43,559 nucleotides of DNA from Akkermansiaceae bacterium (lineage in GTDB: Bacteria > Verrucomicrobiota > Verrucomicrobiia > Verrucomicrobiales > Akkermansiaceae), in assembly GCA_015062055.1 (NCBI GenBank), contig SUVK01000018.1, forward strand, positions 1-43,559. Reading direction: 5' to 3'. The notes beneath the pieces were generated by a model. It saw only the letters and a program-made list of their open reading frames with translations, was not told where the DNA came from and searched no databases. The first letter of the stretch is position 1; the number at the start of each line of letters is the position of its first letter. Below are positions 26,996 through 35,469 of this stretch, in pieces. The translations under genes and the position numbers were made by a program.

Positions 26996-29260
26996 TTATT
27001 TGTTTACCGTCTGTTCAACTTCAATTTTTGAGCCCTCTTCAATTTCTGCCAGAGGTCCGGTAATGACAACATCGCCTTCTTTTAAGCCTCTGAATATCGG
27101 TGTGAGCCCGGTTTGCGAGTCGGTTGTACCACAAAGAACGCGCGTCATGACGGCGCGCCCATGCTTGGCGGTGTAAACATACTTGCCACCGGTATCCGTC
27201 AAGATGGCTGCATTTTCAACAGCCGGTACACGTATATGACTTTTGCGGGTGATTTTGATGGTGACAATACCTCCCGGCGTCAGTTGACCGCCCTCGTTAT
27301 TAAATACAGCCCACAGATTCTGGGTGTCAGTAGCGGTTTTGATGATATTATCAGCAAAATGTACGCTGCCGATTTCGGGGTGTACGGTTCCCTTGGCAGT
27401 AACGAGTGTAACATCTGCTTGCTCCTTAAGGTTTGTGGCTGAGCCGTAGGCCGAGAGTATTTCGTTTTCACTCATAAAGAAACGTACATAAATCGGGCTG
27501 ATTTGTACCAGCGTTGCCAAGGGCGCCTTTATGTCGGAAATATAGTTGCCTTCAGAGAAAAACACACGACCGATACGCCCGTTTACCGGGGCTTTCATCG
27601 TGCAACGTTCCAAGTCGTCTTCTGCGATAACCAGCATGGCTTCTGCGGCTTTTTTCTTGGCAATCAGTTCGTCTAATGTGGCCTTGTAGCTTTCTGCTAT
27701 GTCGGGGCTGGTCGCATTGCGTTTGAGCAGTTCTTGCTGGCGGGTATATTTAGCCTTGGCATCTGCTATACTGGCCTCTAATCGCTCTACCTGTGCTTTT
27801 ACGGCGTCTACTTCCGCTTGATAGCGGGTCGGGTCTATACGGAAAAGGACGGAGCCCGCTGTTACCGGTTGGCCTTCTTGGGATGGCCCGGCTTCTCCTT
27901 TTTTTGCGGGTTGTTGCAGCAAAATGCCGTGCACCAAGGGGCGGAAGTCTACTTTGTTGATGGCTTCTATATGGGCCCCGTGGCACTTGAATACGGTGGG
28001 GTCTTGCATGGTTGTTACCTTAGTTGTAGTAACAACAATGGGGGTGGCTTCTGTTACCGTTTTGTTGTTTTGCTCTGCCGTGTCTTCATGAATGGCTTCT
28101 ACAGCCACAACGGTATCTCCTACGCGAATCTTATGAGCGCCATCGGTAATGACGGTTTGCCCCGGTGTTATACCGCTGTATACGGCTTGCAAACGCCCTT
28201 GAATGGAGCCAACTGTTGCTTCTGCACGTGCTACTTTACCTGTTTCGTCTACCGTGTAAATATAGGCACCGTTTTCATCGTAGTGCACTGCGGTAAGGGG
28301 CACCATACACACCTGTGTTGTGGCTGTAAGAGATACATTTAATGCGCCGATACCGCGCGGAGTCAGCACTTGGCCCGGGTTCTCGAACTTTGCCCACAGG
28401 GTGTAGGTGTCTGAGTCGCCGGTCAGTATATTGTCTACAATGGCTATTTCTCCCGGGTATTCGTAGCGTCGGCCATTAGCCAAGGTTAGGCGTACATCTG
28501 CTACAGCCGATATGCCTTGGGGCCCGCTGAATATGCCGTTGACATCGTACTGACTGAGGGGGAAACGCACGTAGATGGGGTCCATCTGTTTAATCGAGAC
28601 AAGCGTTTCACCACGCGTTATGTAGTTGCCGGAAGATAAGTTGATGCGGCCGATTCTGCCGGTTATTTCTGCCTTAACGGTACAGTCGGCTAAATCTTTA
28701 CGAGCTTTGGCAAGGTTGGCTTCGGCTTCTTTTTCGGCTGCTTCTAACTCTTTAAGCTTGGTGTAGGCGCTTTCCTCCTCTTCTTTGGCTGTGGCATTTT
28801 GTCCTGCAAGACGTTTCAGTCGGGCATAGCGATTTTTGGCGTAGATGATTTGAGCTTGAATTTGCTCTAATTGCGCTTCCCTTTGTTGTACAACAGCTTG
28901 GTAACGAACAGGGTCGATTTTGAACAAAACTTGCCCTTTTTTTACTGTGTCGCCTTCCTTAAAATAGGCAAGTCGGTCAAATCTGTCGAACAGGGCAATG
29001 AATAATTTGTCTGTGTAACGCCATGTCGGGCAAACGAAGTCATTTGCCGTGTAATACATGGGCTGAATAACGCCCTCTACCGGGGCTTTGACATCTACTG
29101 AATCAATGGCCTCCATTCGGCCTATGCTTTTGCGCACTATACGATCGTAACCGAGTGTTGCTTTTTCAACTTGAACATGTTGTTTGGCTCCGGGCATTTG
29201 GGCAAAGAGTTGACTTGCTCCACCCACCAACAATATCATCGCGCACGTCGATTTTCTCAT
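26996..29260 (-). CDS. Tandem-duplicated RND membrane fusion protein (two adaptors in one chain)
   Basis: A 754-residue periplasmic adaptor, about twice the usual 370-400. Residues 1-20 are a signal peptide without lipobox. Repeat 1 (about 25-395) and repeat 2 (about 415-754) each contain a split lipoyl domain, a helical hairpin and a beta-barrel. Matching landmarks are VLFKIDPVRYQA and VLFRIDPTRYQA, DCTVKAEITGRIGRI and RCTMKAPVNGRIGRV, SGNYITRG and EGNYISDI, DPIYVRFPLSQYDV and SPIYVRFFMSENEI. Repeat 1 has an insertion (about residues 72-97) in its first lipoyl half. A Thr/Glu-rich linker joins the repeats. The frame is intact through the junction. It probably couples the pump encoded next to it to an outer-membrane channel encoded elsewhere. 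Confidence 0.9.
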   Translation of the reverse strand: MRKSTCAMILLVGGASQLFAQMPGAKQHVQVEKATLGYDRIVRKSIGRMEAIDSVDVKAPVEGVIQPMYYTANDFVCPTWRYTDKLFIALFDRFDRLAYFKEGDTVKKGQVLFKIDPVRYQAVVQQREAQLEQIQAQIIYAKNRYARLKRLAGQNATAKEEEESAYTKLKELEAAEKEAEANLAKARKDLADCTVKAEITGRIGRINLSSGNYITRGETLVSIKQMDPIYVRFPLSQYDVNGIFSGPQGISAVADVRLTLANGRRYEYPGEIAIVDNILTGDSDTYTLWAKFENPGQVLTPRGIGALNVSLTATTQVCMVPLTAVHYDENGAYIYTVDETGKVARAEATVGSIQGRLQAVYSGITPGQTVITDGAHKIRVGDTVVAVEAIHEDTAEQNNKTVTEATPIVVTTTKVTTMQDPTVFKCHGAHIEAINKVDFRPLVHGILLQQPAKKGEAGPSQEGQPVTAGSVLFRIDPTRYQAEVDAVKAQVERLEASIADAKAKYTRQQELLKRNATSPDIAESYKATLDELIAKKKAAEAMLVIAEDDLERCTMKAPVNGRIGRVFFSEGNYISDIKAPLATLVQISPIYVRFFMSENEILSAYGSATNLKEQADVTLVTAKGTVHPEIGSVHFADNIIKTATDTQNLWAVFNNEGGQLTPGGIVTIKITRKSHIRVPAVENAAILTDTGGKYVYTAKHGRAVMTRVLCGTTDSQTGLTPIFRGLKEGDVVITGPLAEIEEGSKIEVEQTVNK

Positions 29261-29266
29261 GCGCTC

Positions 29267-29294
29267 ATGATAGCACTTTTGTGTCTAAAATCAA
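29267..29294 (-). promoter_or_regulatory. Probable promoter of the efflux operon
   Basis: On the minus strand, TTGATT (29289-29294) and TATCAT (29267-29272) are 16 bp apart. Only 6 bases separate the -10 box from the ATG, again predicting a leaderless transcript. A second possible -35 (TTGACA) lies further upstream. I see no operator-like palindrome. Confidence 0.4.
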
Positions 29295-29411
29295 TTAAAA
29301 ATTGCTAATTATGTCAAAATTGTCACTATCGCAACAGCTCTCTTTTCTTCCTGAAAAATCCCTCTATTGTCATGTATATTGAGAATAGAAAGACTTACAA
29401 ATGTTATTTTT

Positions 29412-30302
29412 TTATTGAACAGAATAGAGCATATACAATTCTTTTAATTTCTGAGCAAGCTCGGGAGAAACTTGAGAAACTTGATTAATCAAATCCGGAA
29501 TCCACGGCAGTGTGCAATAGCCGACTATTTGCATCGAAATAAAAATGATGACAATGCAAAGGAATGCGGCGGGTGCTTTCCCGGGAACAGATAAGGCAAT
29601 GGTGCGAGACCGGTTTTCCCACAAAGTAAGGCCCCCCTTGTTAATCATAACGCTGGTGATAATCAGCATGATAATAGCCAGTATGGGGATAAAACAGCCC
29701 ATGCCAAGTATGAAAACTCCGAAACTGCGAGAGAGCGCAGCGCGGGGGGATGGCTTGTTGCCATCCTGCAAGGCGCGAACGGTAATTCCCATCATGCGCT
29801 TGCCGGGTGTTGCCCCGTATTTGCTTAACAAATAGGTTTCTATCAGAATGGAAAGAAACCAAAATGAAGGCGTTGAAAAGAGCAGATATTGATTGTAGGA
29901 TACTTTGAACAGATAGCAAATACCCATGAAAATGGCAGCATAAATGGCATAGTCTGTAAGGCGCGCAATGATGCGATTACCGAAAGAAGGTGGCAGCAGA
30001 ACGGTTACGGGAGACGGCATCTGCTGAGTCGACGCTTTTTCCGGCTCGGAGGGCGTAAGAAGACGGTCTATTTCATCTTTCGGCTCTTCTGCTTCTTCCG
30101 TTTGCTGCTTGCTTTTATCTCTCATTTCTGAGAGGAAATCTGCCAGTGCGGGTAGCTCTCGCAGGGGAACCCATTTTTCGCAGCCTGTGTGCCACCCGAG
30201 AGTGGTAGCCGGGTCGAGCTCACCCATTTGAATGCGTGTAATGACATCCGGCACGGCGATAGGACCATGCTTTTGCTTGTTTTCTATCCAATAAATTTGC
30301 AT
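29412..30302 (-). CDS. GYF_2-RDD membrane protein
   Basis: A 296-residue membrane protein. Residues 1-60 form a GYF_2-like module (IYWIENKQKHGPI, then LGWHTGCEKWVPLREL), a cytoplasmic domain often fused to membrane proteins. A polar Glu/Lys/Pro linker follows. Residues 110-270 are an RDD domain with several membrane helices: NRIIARLTDYAIYA carries the defining R and DD-type residues, and GATPGKRMMGITV is the second conserved block. RDD proteins have been linked to ion exchange and protein assembly, so the role here is open. It lies 18 bp after the LolC/E-like permease gene and is probably co-transcribed with it. Confidence 0.85.
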   Translation of the reverse strand: MQIYWIENKQKHGPIAVPDVITRIQMGELDPATTLGWHTGCEKWVPLRELPALADFLSEMRDKSKQQTEEAEEPKDEIDRLLTPSEPEKASTQQMPSPVTVLLPPSFGNRIIARLTDYAIYAAIFMGICYLFKVSYNQYLLFSTPSFWFLSILIETYLLSKYGATPGKRMMGITVRALQDGNKPSPRAALSRSFGVFILGMGCFIPILAIIMLIITSVMINKGGLTLWENRSRTIALSVPGKAPAAFLCIVIIFISMQIVGYCTLPWIPDLINQVSQVSPELAQKLKELYMLYSVQ

Positions 30303-30320
30303 GGGGATATTAAGATTTTA

Positions 30321-32207
30321 TCAATTAGAACGCAGAGCTTTGGCCGGGTCTTGTCGCGAAACGAACAATGCCGGTACGATAGAGGCAATCGTTACCATGA
30401 CAAAAGCAATGATGGCTTGTTTGATGAAAATCTCGGGTCTGTAGACGGCAGGCAGCGTAATGCCGTGGGCCTCCATGGGGAAGGGGTCCATACCGATGCC
30501 GGCCAATGCGCCCTGTATTTCCAGGCGGTTGTGCAGTACCAGCAAGGCAAGCAATACGCCCAGAATTGCACCGACAAAACCGATGATGACACCTTGCCAA
30601 GCAAAAATGCCGATAATTTTGCGAGGTGTCGCACCAAGTGCTTGCAGCACGGCAATTTCTTTCTTGCGTTGCAGGGACATGGTAAACATAACCGCCATAA
30701 TGCAAAAACTGGCTACCAAGGTTATGCTCGAGAGTACAAAGCTCATCATCACACGCTCGTTAGCAATGAGTTTGTAGAGCGTTTGCAGGGCGTCGGTCCA
30801 TGGAACAATGCTCCAAACTTTATAGGTTTGAATCGGCTGCGGTTCAATCGCCTCCACCGGTTCTGCCACTTCGGGTACTTCGATGTCGGCAACCGGCTCT
30901 TCTTCGGCAGGTGCTGTTTCGACGTCGCTGTAGTCCACCTCTTCAACCGGGGGGGGCGCGTCTTGTGCCTGCTGTTGGGCTGCCAAGGTGTATTTTCTTA
31001 TCATGGCAGCTATCACATCTTCTATATTACCGGGGGTATGCGGGTCTTTTAAGCGAACACACAAACCCATAATGTTGTTATCCGTGTAGCCTATAGATTC
31101 TTGGGCAACATGAAGGGGCATGAACACATCAGGCCCGGGCATGTTCTCCGGTGTTTGATAGATGCCTACGATTTCGAGGTCAACCGGTACGACGAGTGCC
31201 CTGAGGCTTTCTATTTCTTTACCGTTTTCTTCATCTCGATTCAGGCTTGCTATTACATTTAGGACATCTGCCCATTGTTGGCGGGTGTCTTCGTTTTGCT
31301 CAACGCCGCCTTTAAGAATGTAGTAAAGGTCGACGCATGCGGCTTTTTCGCTTTGTCGCAGTTTCCGCACCACGGGGCGTACCGAGGCTTTTTCTTCTGC
31401 GGTCAGCGTGTCTTTGCCCAGTAGCTGGCAAAGATCGGCCTCTCGCACATTATCGGGTATGTCTACATAGGGCAGCAAAAGCTGCATGGCGTGTTGATAT
31501 TTCTCTTGGTTGAGAATAATACCCGTTTCGGTTACCTGAGCATCGTTGAAAAGCTCCTGCATGGCGGCCAAAAATTGAGGCTGTTGCGTGAGCATCTCAC
31601 CTTCAATTCTTTGCAGAATGTTGGCCATCTCTTCGATATTACCACTTACGGGGGTTAAGGTGAGTCTGTCGCCCGGTCGAAGTCGGAATTTTTTAGCAAC
31701 GTTGAGAGAGATAACGCATTTATTCTCCATGCCGAGGTCGAAAACACCCTCTTTAATCATGCCGTGTAGTGGCTTGAGGTGGTCTGTATTGTTTGATTCC
31801 ACAGCAGAATACATGAGGGTTGCATTCTGATTATCATTGATTTGCGCAAAAGCCATGCCCTCTAATTTGGGGTAAACGCAGGCAACATTGGGTTGTTGTC
31901 TCAACTCTTCAGCCATGGCGGGCCAGTCGCAATCTGCGGGGCTGATGTAATGAGGTGCTCCGTTCATGGCATTCGTCACTACCGCCGTATAGTGCGGTTG
32001 CAGAGCAAAGCCTTTTTCTTCCATTTCTTTCTGCAAGCCCTCCATCACAGAAAGGACGACTATCAAAATCATGACACCCAGAGCCACGCCTCCCAAGCAT
32101 ATCAATGTTATAATAGAAAACATGGTTCGCAGCGGGTTCAAATAGCGAACCGCCAGCATAAGGCTGATGTTTCTTCTAAGGTTGATATTTCTTCTGAGTT
32201 TCTTCAT
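30321..32207 (-). CDS. LolC/LolE-like ABC transporter permease with enlarged periplasmic domain
   Basis: A membrane subunit of the FtsX/MacB/LolC type; LolC/E with LolD extract lipoproteins from the inner membrane for transfer to LolA. From ATG 32207 it has 628 residues, against about 410 for LolC. One N-terminal helix (residues 25-50, after LAVRYLNPLRTMFS) leads to a very large periplasmic region. Then come three C-terminal helices with the FtsX signature QRKKEIAVLQALGATPRKI. About 40 residues of Pro/Glu/Val-rich low-complexity sequence (APPPVEEVDYSD, then VADIEVPEVAEPVEAIEPQP) lie before the second helix. The frame is open to 32384 and other starts exist at 32261 and 32267; 32207 (MKKLRRN) is preferred as a basic N-terminus. 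No LolD ATPase is adjacent. Confidence 0.8.
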   Translation of the reverse strand: MKKLRRNINLRRNISLMLAVRYLNPLRTMFSIITLICLGGVALGVMILIVVLSVMEGLQKEMEEKGFALQPHYTAVVTNAMNGAPHYISPADCDWPAMAEELRQQPNVACVYPKLEGMAFAQINDNQNATLMYSAVESNNTDHLKPLHGMIKEGVFDLGMENKCVISLNVAKKFRLRPGDRLTLTPVSGNIEEMANILQRIEGEMLTQQPQFLAAMQELFNDAQVTETGIILNQEKYQHAMQLLLPYVDIPDNVREADLCQLLGKDTLTAEEKASVRPVVRKLRQSEKAACVDLYYILKGGVEQNEDTRQQWADVLNVIASLNRDEENGKEIESLRALVVPVDLEIVGIYQTPENMPGPDVFMPLHVAQESIGYTDNNIMGLCVRLKDPHTPGNIEDVIAAMIRKYTLAAQQQAQDAPPPVEEVDYSDVETAPAEEEPVADIEVPEVAEPVEAIEPQPIQTYKVWSIVPWTDALQTLYKLIANERVMMSFVLSSITLVASFCIMAVMFTMSLQRKKEIAVLQALGATPRKIIGIFAWQGVIIGFVGAILGVLLALLVLHNRLEIQGALAGIGMDPFPMEAHGITLPAVYRPEIFIKQAIIAFVMVTIASIVPALFVSRQDPAKALRSN

Positions 32208-32302
32208 GTGCAGAGCAGTATCGTAAAAAAACGTATAAATTGCAAGCCCTAATACCGCCATACTCATTATTCTGCCTTGAAAATCGGCGGTAGGATGAGT
32301 CC

Positions 32303-33193
32303 TTACTCCGTCCGGTAAATTGAGGCGTGCAGGGTATAATCCCCGATGTATTCCGTACCGTTCATACGTACAAAGGAGAAACAATAGGAGACGGAGTCGG
32401 GGCGAGGGTGCTTTTCTGTCGGTCTTGTGTAAGTGTGCGATATGGTAATCGCCCCGTGTGGCGGGAGCTCGTGGATAGTGAAATTGACGTTTCTCGTACA
32501 GATGAGATTATTCTTACCATGCCAAAGTCCGTCTATGAGTGCACGGCGTAAGGAATGGTTGAACTTTACTGATTTTTTATGATGTCCCAGTGTAATGGTT
32601 TCTGCGGTGTGATTTGCAATTTGCAGCTCAACCGTGTATGTTGTATCAGATGCAGAGAATCCGGTCACAGATAGCGAGAGTGCTCGTTGTACTTCCTCTT
32701 CTGCAATGTAGGGTATCTGACAACGATAATGATACATGCCGGCCACGCATCCTAACAAAAACAATACGCCGAGAAGATGCTGCCATATCCGACCCCTCGT
32801 GCCTGATTCTGCCGGTTTCTCTGTGACGATGAATAAGAGTGTCGGTAATAGGCTCAGTGCGGGCAAGACGAGGTTTGCGTATGTGTATTCTCGCCAGTCG
32901 GGTATGGGGTCAATCCTGATTGCTGTTTCTGAGTACAAAAGGGTGAATGGCAATGCCCAACATAGACCAATCCAGCAAGCTGCAGTCACGCGTCGTCCAC
33001 CGCTGCGAAATCCGGTGTATATCAAACTGAAGACCAACCACCCCATCAGCACGAGTATATGAACCGGGAAGGGGATGATGCCGGGGCTTTCTCCCGAATA
33101 ACAGAGTAGGGCGATTACTTCCGACTCTAACAAAAGAACGGAAGCTGCGCTTCGCGTTAAAGTGCGTTTCAAGTCCTCGCTCATCATGGTCAT
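32303..33193 (-). CDS. Membrane protein with C-terminal beta-rich domain, function unknown
   Basis: I do not recognise this 296-residue protein. The N-terminal 150 residues contain four to five hydrophobic helices. The last 120 residues are predicted extracytoplasmic and beta-rich (VTGFSASDTTYTVELQIANH, then FTIHELPPHGAITISHTYTR), resembling an immunoglobulin-like fold. Starts at 33193, 33187 and 33184 are all possible (MTMMSEDL). It precedes the LolC/E-like gene on the same strand with a gap of about 95 bp, so the two may share a transcript. Confidence 0.7.
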   Translation of the reverse strand: MTMMSEDLKRTLTRSAASVLLLESEVIALLCYSGESPGIIPFPVHILVLMGWLVFSLIYTGFRSGGRRVTAACWIGLCWALPFTLLYSETAIRIDPIPDWREYTYANLVLPALSLLPTLLFIVTEKPAESGTRGRIWQHLLGVLFLLGCVAGMYHYRCQIPYIAEEEVQRALSLSVTGFSASDTTYTVELQIANHTAETITLGHHKKSVKFNHSLRRALIDGLWHGKNNLICTRNVNFTIHELPPHGAITISHTYTRPTEKHPRPDSVSYCFSFVRMNGTEYIGDYTLHASIYRTE

Positions 33194-33268
33194 TCGTCTT
33201 CTCCGTTGCTGTATTCAATAGAGGTAATACCCTTCATCTACTAAAGAGCGAAAAAAAATGCGAATGTG

Positions 33269-33952
33269 CTATTTTTTGTGTTGAGGAGAAGGCATGAGGG
33301 CGTAGCGCAAGCACTTTTTGGGACAGGTACTCACGCATTGTAAGCAGCCTATGCAGTTGGGATGGCGCACAAAATCCGTATGGGCTACGTCGATATTCAT
33401 GGGGCATTTGCGTGTGCAGAGCCCACAGCCACCACAGGTATTAGTATTACGCTTGATGCCGAAAATTCGCAGTACGCTGAATAAGCCCATGCGGGCGCCT
33501 CCTGTGCACAAATAATTGCAGAACGGGCGGTCTGTAAACAAGCCTAAAACGATCATGCAAATGATGAATATGGCTCCACCTGTGTAAAATACACCGTGCA
33601 AAAGCATGCTGTAATGGTAGGGGCCCTTAAAGATAGCCACCACTATCCCCAGAGTTAGCAAGGCATACAACACATATCGGGATAATTGCAGGTATTGCTG
33701 TACTCGTTGAGGTATGCGGAGTCGCGGTAATCGTAGTTTTCTGCCCAGCCAAGTCGCCCAATCTTGCGCAGCACCCAGCGGGCATACCCAACCACAGAAG
33801 AATACCCCCAGCAGCAAAATGGCGTAAAATAGCCATTCGCTGACAATCTTTGTGTTGAATGATGCACATACTACCGCTGCGCAAAATGCCAGTTGCACCA
33901 CCAATCGTAGTGGCTGAATCCATCCGTACCCGTTACCCTTTTTTGCTGCCAT
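33269..33952 (-). CDS. NapH/FixG-like membrane protein with two [4Fe-4S] clusters
   Basis: A 227-residue polytopic membrane iron-sulfur protein. Helices occupy residues 10-140, with a CxxxC-type motif in CGWVCPLGAAQDW and another in FCNYLCTGGARMG, as in NapH and related quinol-linked electron carriers. Two ferredoxin motifs follow at the C-terminus: CGGCGLCTRKCP and CIGCLQCVSTCP. The proteins in this family pass electrons between the quinone pool and periplasmic or flavin-linked partners. No nap, nos or fix gene is nearby, so its partner is unknown. Confidence 0.85.
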   Translation of the reverse strand: MAAKKGNGYGWIQPLRLVVQLAFCAAVVCASFNTKIVSEWLFYAILLLGVFFCGWVCPLGAAQDWATWLGRKLRLPRLRIPQRVQQYLQLSRYVLYALLTLGIVVAIFKGPYHYSMLLHGVFYTGGAIFIICMIVLGLFTDRPFCNYLCTGGARMGLFSVLRIFGIKRNTNTCGGCGLCTRKCPMNIDVAHTDFVRHPNCIGCLQCVSTCPKKCLRYALMPSPQHKK

Positions 33953-34007
33953 ATCTTATATAGGGTGCTATCGTGTTATGGCGAGGTTGGTGGCAAATGA
34001 GCAGAGT

Positions 34008-34037
34008 CCCTCTGATAATGTATTGGTTATCAGAGGG
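34008..34037 (-). terminator. Hairpin overlapping the stop codon of the coiled-coil gene
   Basis: CCCTCTGATAA (34008-34018) pairs perfectly with TTATCAGAGGG (34027-34037). The stem includes the TGA stop. No T-run follows on the minus strand, so its role as terminator is uncertain. Confidence 0.5.
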
Positions 34038-35034
34038 GGAGGGCCCCGGTGGGTTCGTCGATAAACGGTTCTCCGGTAGATTCGTAGTCCGGAGTTGCCG
34101 TGGGGTCTGAGGAGATAGTTTCTGTGTGGCTGTTGATAATGACAGGTGCGCCGGATTCGGGGTCGTAGTCATTTTCGGCGGTTTCTGCATCGGTGTTCGT
34201 CATAACCGATGTAGAATCGGGGATGACTTTACGCTTTTTCTTGGCTTTCCCATCTTCATCGCCCAAAATGCCCATGTCAACAAAGTCGGCAAACCCAAGA
34301 GCATATTGCATGATTGCGGGTAATTCGTTTTTGGACAGATACTTAACGTCCCATCCAACGACGGCATTGTCTGCACGGAAGTGAATTTTCTTGTTTTTGG
34401 TGCCTTCCAGTTTGGTAATAATGGCATTTTTAACGATGGAGTTTGTTTTACGATTCGTGGCAACGGGAACCGGCAAACCGGGCAATTCAGCAAGAGCTTT
34501 AGCACGAAAATCGCGGTCCATTTCCCTTAAATTATAACGAGCTTGGTCTATGGCACGTTTTTCTTGTTGAATGGCATCTTGAAGCTCGGCCCGTGTGTTT
34601 TTTGCTTGTTGCAGTCTTATTCTTGCTTCTTCCAGCTGCGTGTCTTTATGAGAAATGCTTGCTTGCAATTCTTTTACTTTTTGCACATCGCTTACTTTTT
34701 GCTTGTTGGCAATAAGTTGATTAAACTCTTGTTGCAGACGTTCGTTTTCGGCGCAAGCCTCCTCATATGCAGAGGGTACGCTGTACCGGTCCATCTGCGT
34801 TTTGATAAAGTAACCGCCACCGGCAATAATAAGAATGAGAACGACGACCAATAAAATATCCATCAGATAATTTTGAGTATCTGAGTTTGCGGCCACCGGT
34901 TTTTCCGTTTTTGTAGGCTGTGACACGGGCTCTTTGCCGTTGTTTGCAGATATGTTCGCTCTATTGGAGGGTGTATAAATAACATCGACAAACGGCGTGT
35001 CTGTATCCTTCGGCTTATTTGTAGAGATGCTCAT
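34030..35034 (-). CDS. Single-pass membrane protein with coiled coil, function unknown
   Basis: I do not recognise this 334-residue protein. A polar cytoplasmic N-terminus of about 50 residues precedes one membrane helix (ILLVVVLILIIAGGGYFI). A long coiled coil follows at about residues 90-170 (repeated Gln/Glu/Leu heptads). A small domain with IHFRADNAVVGWDVKYLSKN comes next. The C-terminal 80 residues are acidic, Thr/Pro/Ser-rich and probably unstructured. Its start overlaps the end of the lipoprotein gene by 20 bp, so the two are translated together and probably act together in the periplasm. Confidence 0.75.
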   Translation of the reverse strand: MSISTNKPKDTDTPFVDVIYTPSNRANISANNGKEPVSQPTKTEKPVAANSDTQNYLMDILLVVVLILIIAGGGYFIKTQMDRYSVPSAYEEACAENERLQQEFNQLIANKQKVSDVQKVKELQASISHKDTQLEEARIRLQQAKNTRAELQDAIQQEKRAIDQARYNLREMDRDFRAKALAELPGLPVPVATNRKTNSIVKNAIITKLEGTKNKKIHFRADNAVVGWDVKYLSKNELPAIMQYALGFADFVDMGILGDEDGKAKKKRKVIPDSTSVMTNTDAETAENDYDPESGAPVIINSHTETISSDPTATPDYESTGEPFIDEPTGALPL

Positions 35035-35437
35035 GGTTGCGATTGTATTTACGTTTTGCTTTGATTGCAGCCTCTCTTTCTTTATTGAATCGGGCCTCCA
35101 GCTCTTGTGTGGCCGCCGTTAATTCGGCGTGTTCGGCTTTACTTTTATCCAGCTCATCAAAAAGTGTTTTGTTTTCTTTAAGAATGGCCGTTTCTTCATC
35201 GTAGATAGCTTTTAACTCAGCTTCTTTATGTTCATCAATCGTTGTAAGCGTAGCAGGGCTTGTTGCATCTGCCTGTTTGATTCCTTGCTTTAACTGAGAG
35301 ATGGCAGCTTTGAGCTGCTCATTGGCTGCCAAGGTTTTTTCTGTATACATCTGCTCGTTTTCAGCTTTATTACATGCCGTGGAAAGCAAGCAAAGAGCTG
35401 TCAGCAGAAAAGTGCCGGTTATGGAAAGTCTATTCAC
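35015..35437 (-). CDS. Small coiled-coil lipoprotein
   Basis: A 140-residue lipoprotein with signal peptide and lipobox (LLSTAC, lipidated Cys22). The mature part is almost entirely helical, with two heptad-rich segments (NEQLKAAISQLKQGI, then the run ending LEARFNKEREAAIKAKRKY). It resembles small murein-lipoprotein-like or spacer proteins only in general form. Its last 20 bp overlap the start of the next gene, whose product also has a long periplasmic coiled coil. A lipoprotein/membrane-protein pair is therefore likely. Confidence 0.8.
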   Translation of the reverse strand: MNRLSITGTFLLTALCLLSTACNKAENEQMYTEKTLAANEQLKAAISQLKQGIKQADATSPATLTTIDEHKEAELKAIYDEETAILKENKTLFDELDKSKAEHAELTAATQELEARFNKEREAAIKAKRKYNRNHEHLYK

Positions 35438-35469
35438 AGCTTTTATGATGCGTTATTCTGTATCATTCG

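Noticed and set aside
32208..32384. N-terminal extension of the LolC/E-like permease
   Set aside because: It would overlap the upstream gene by 82 bp and adds a sequence unlike the family; the MKKLRRN start leads directly into the conserved first helix.
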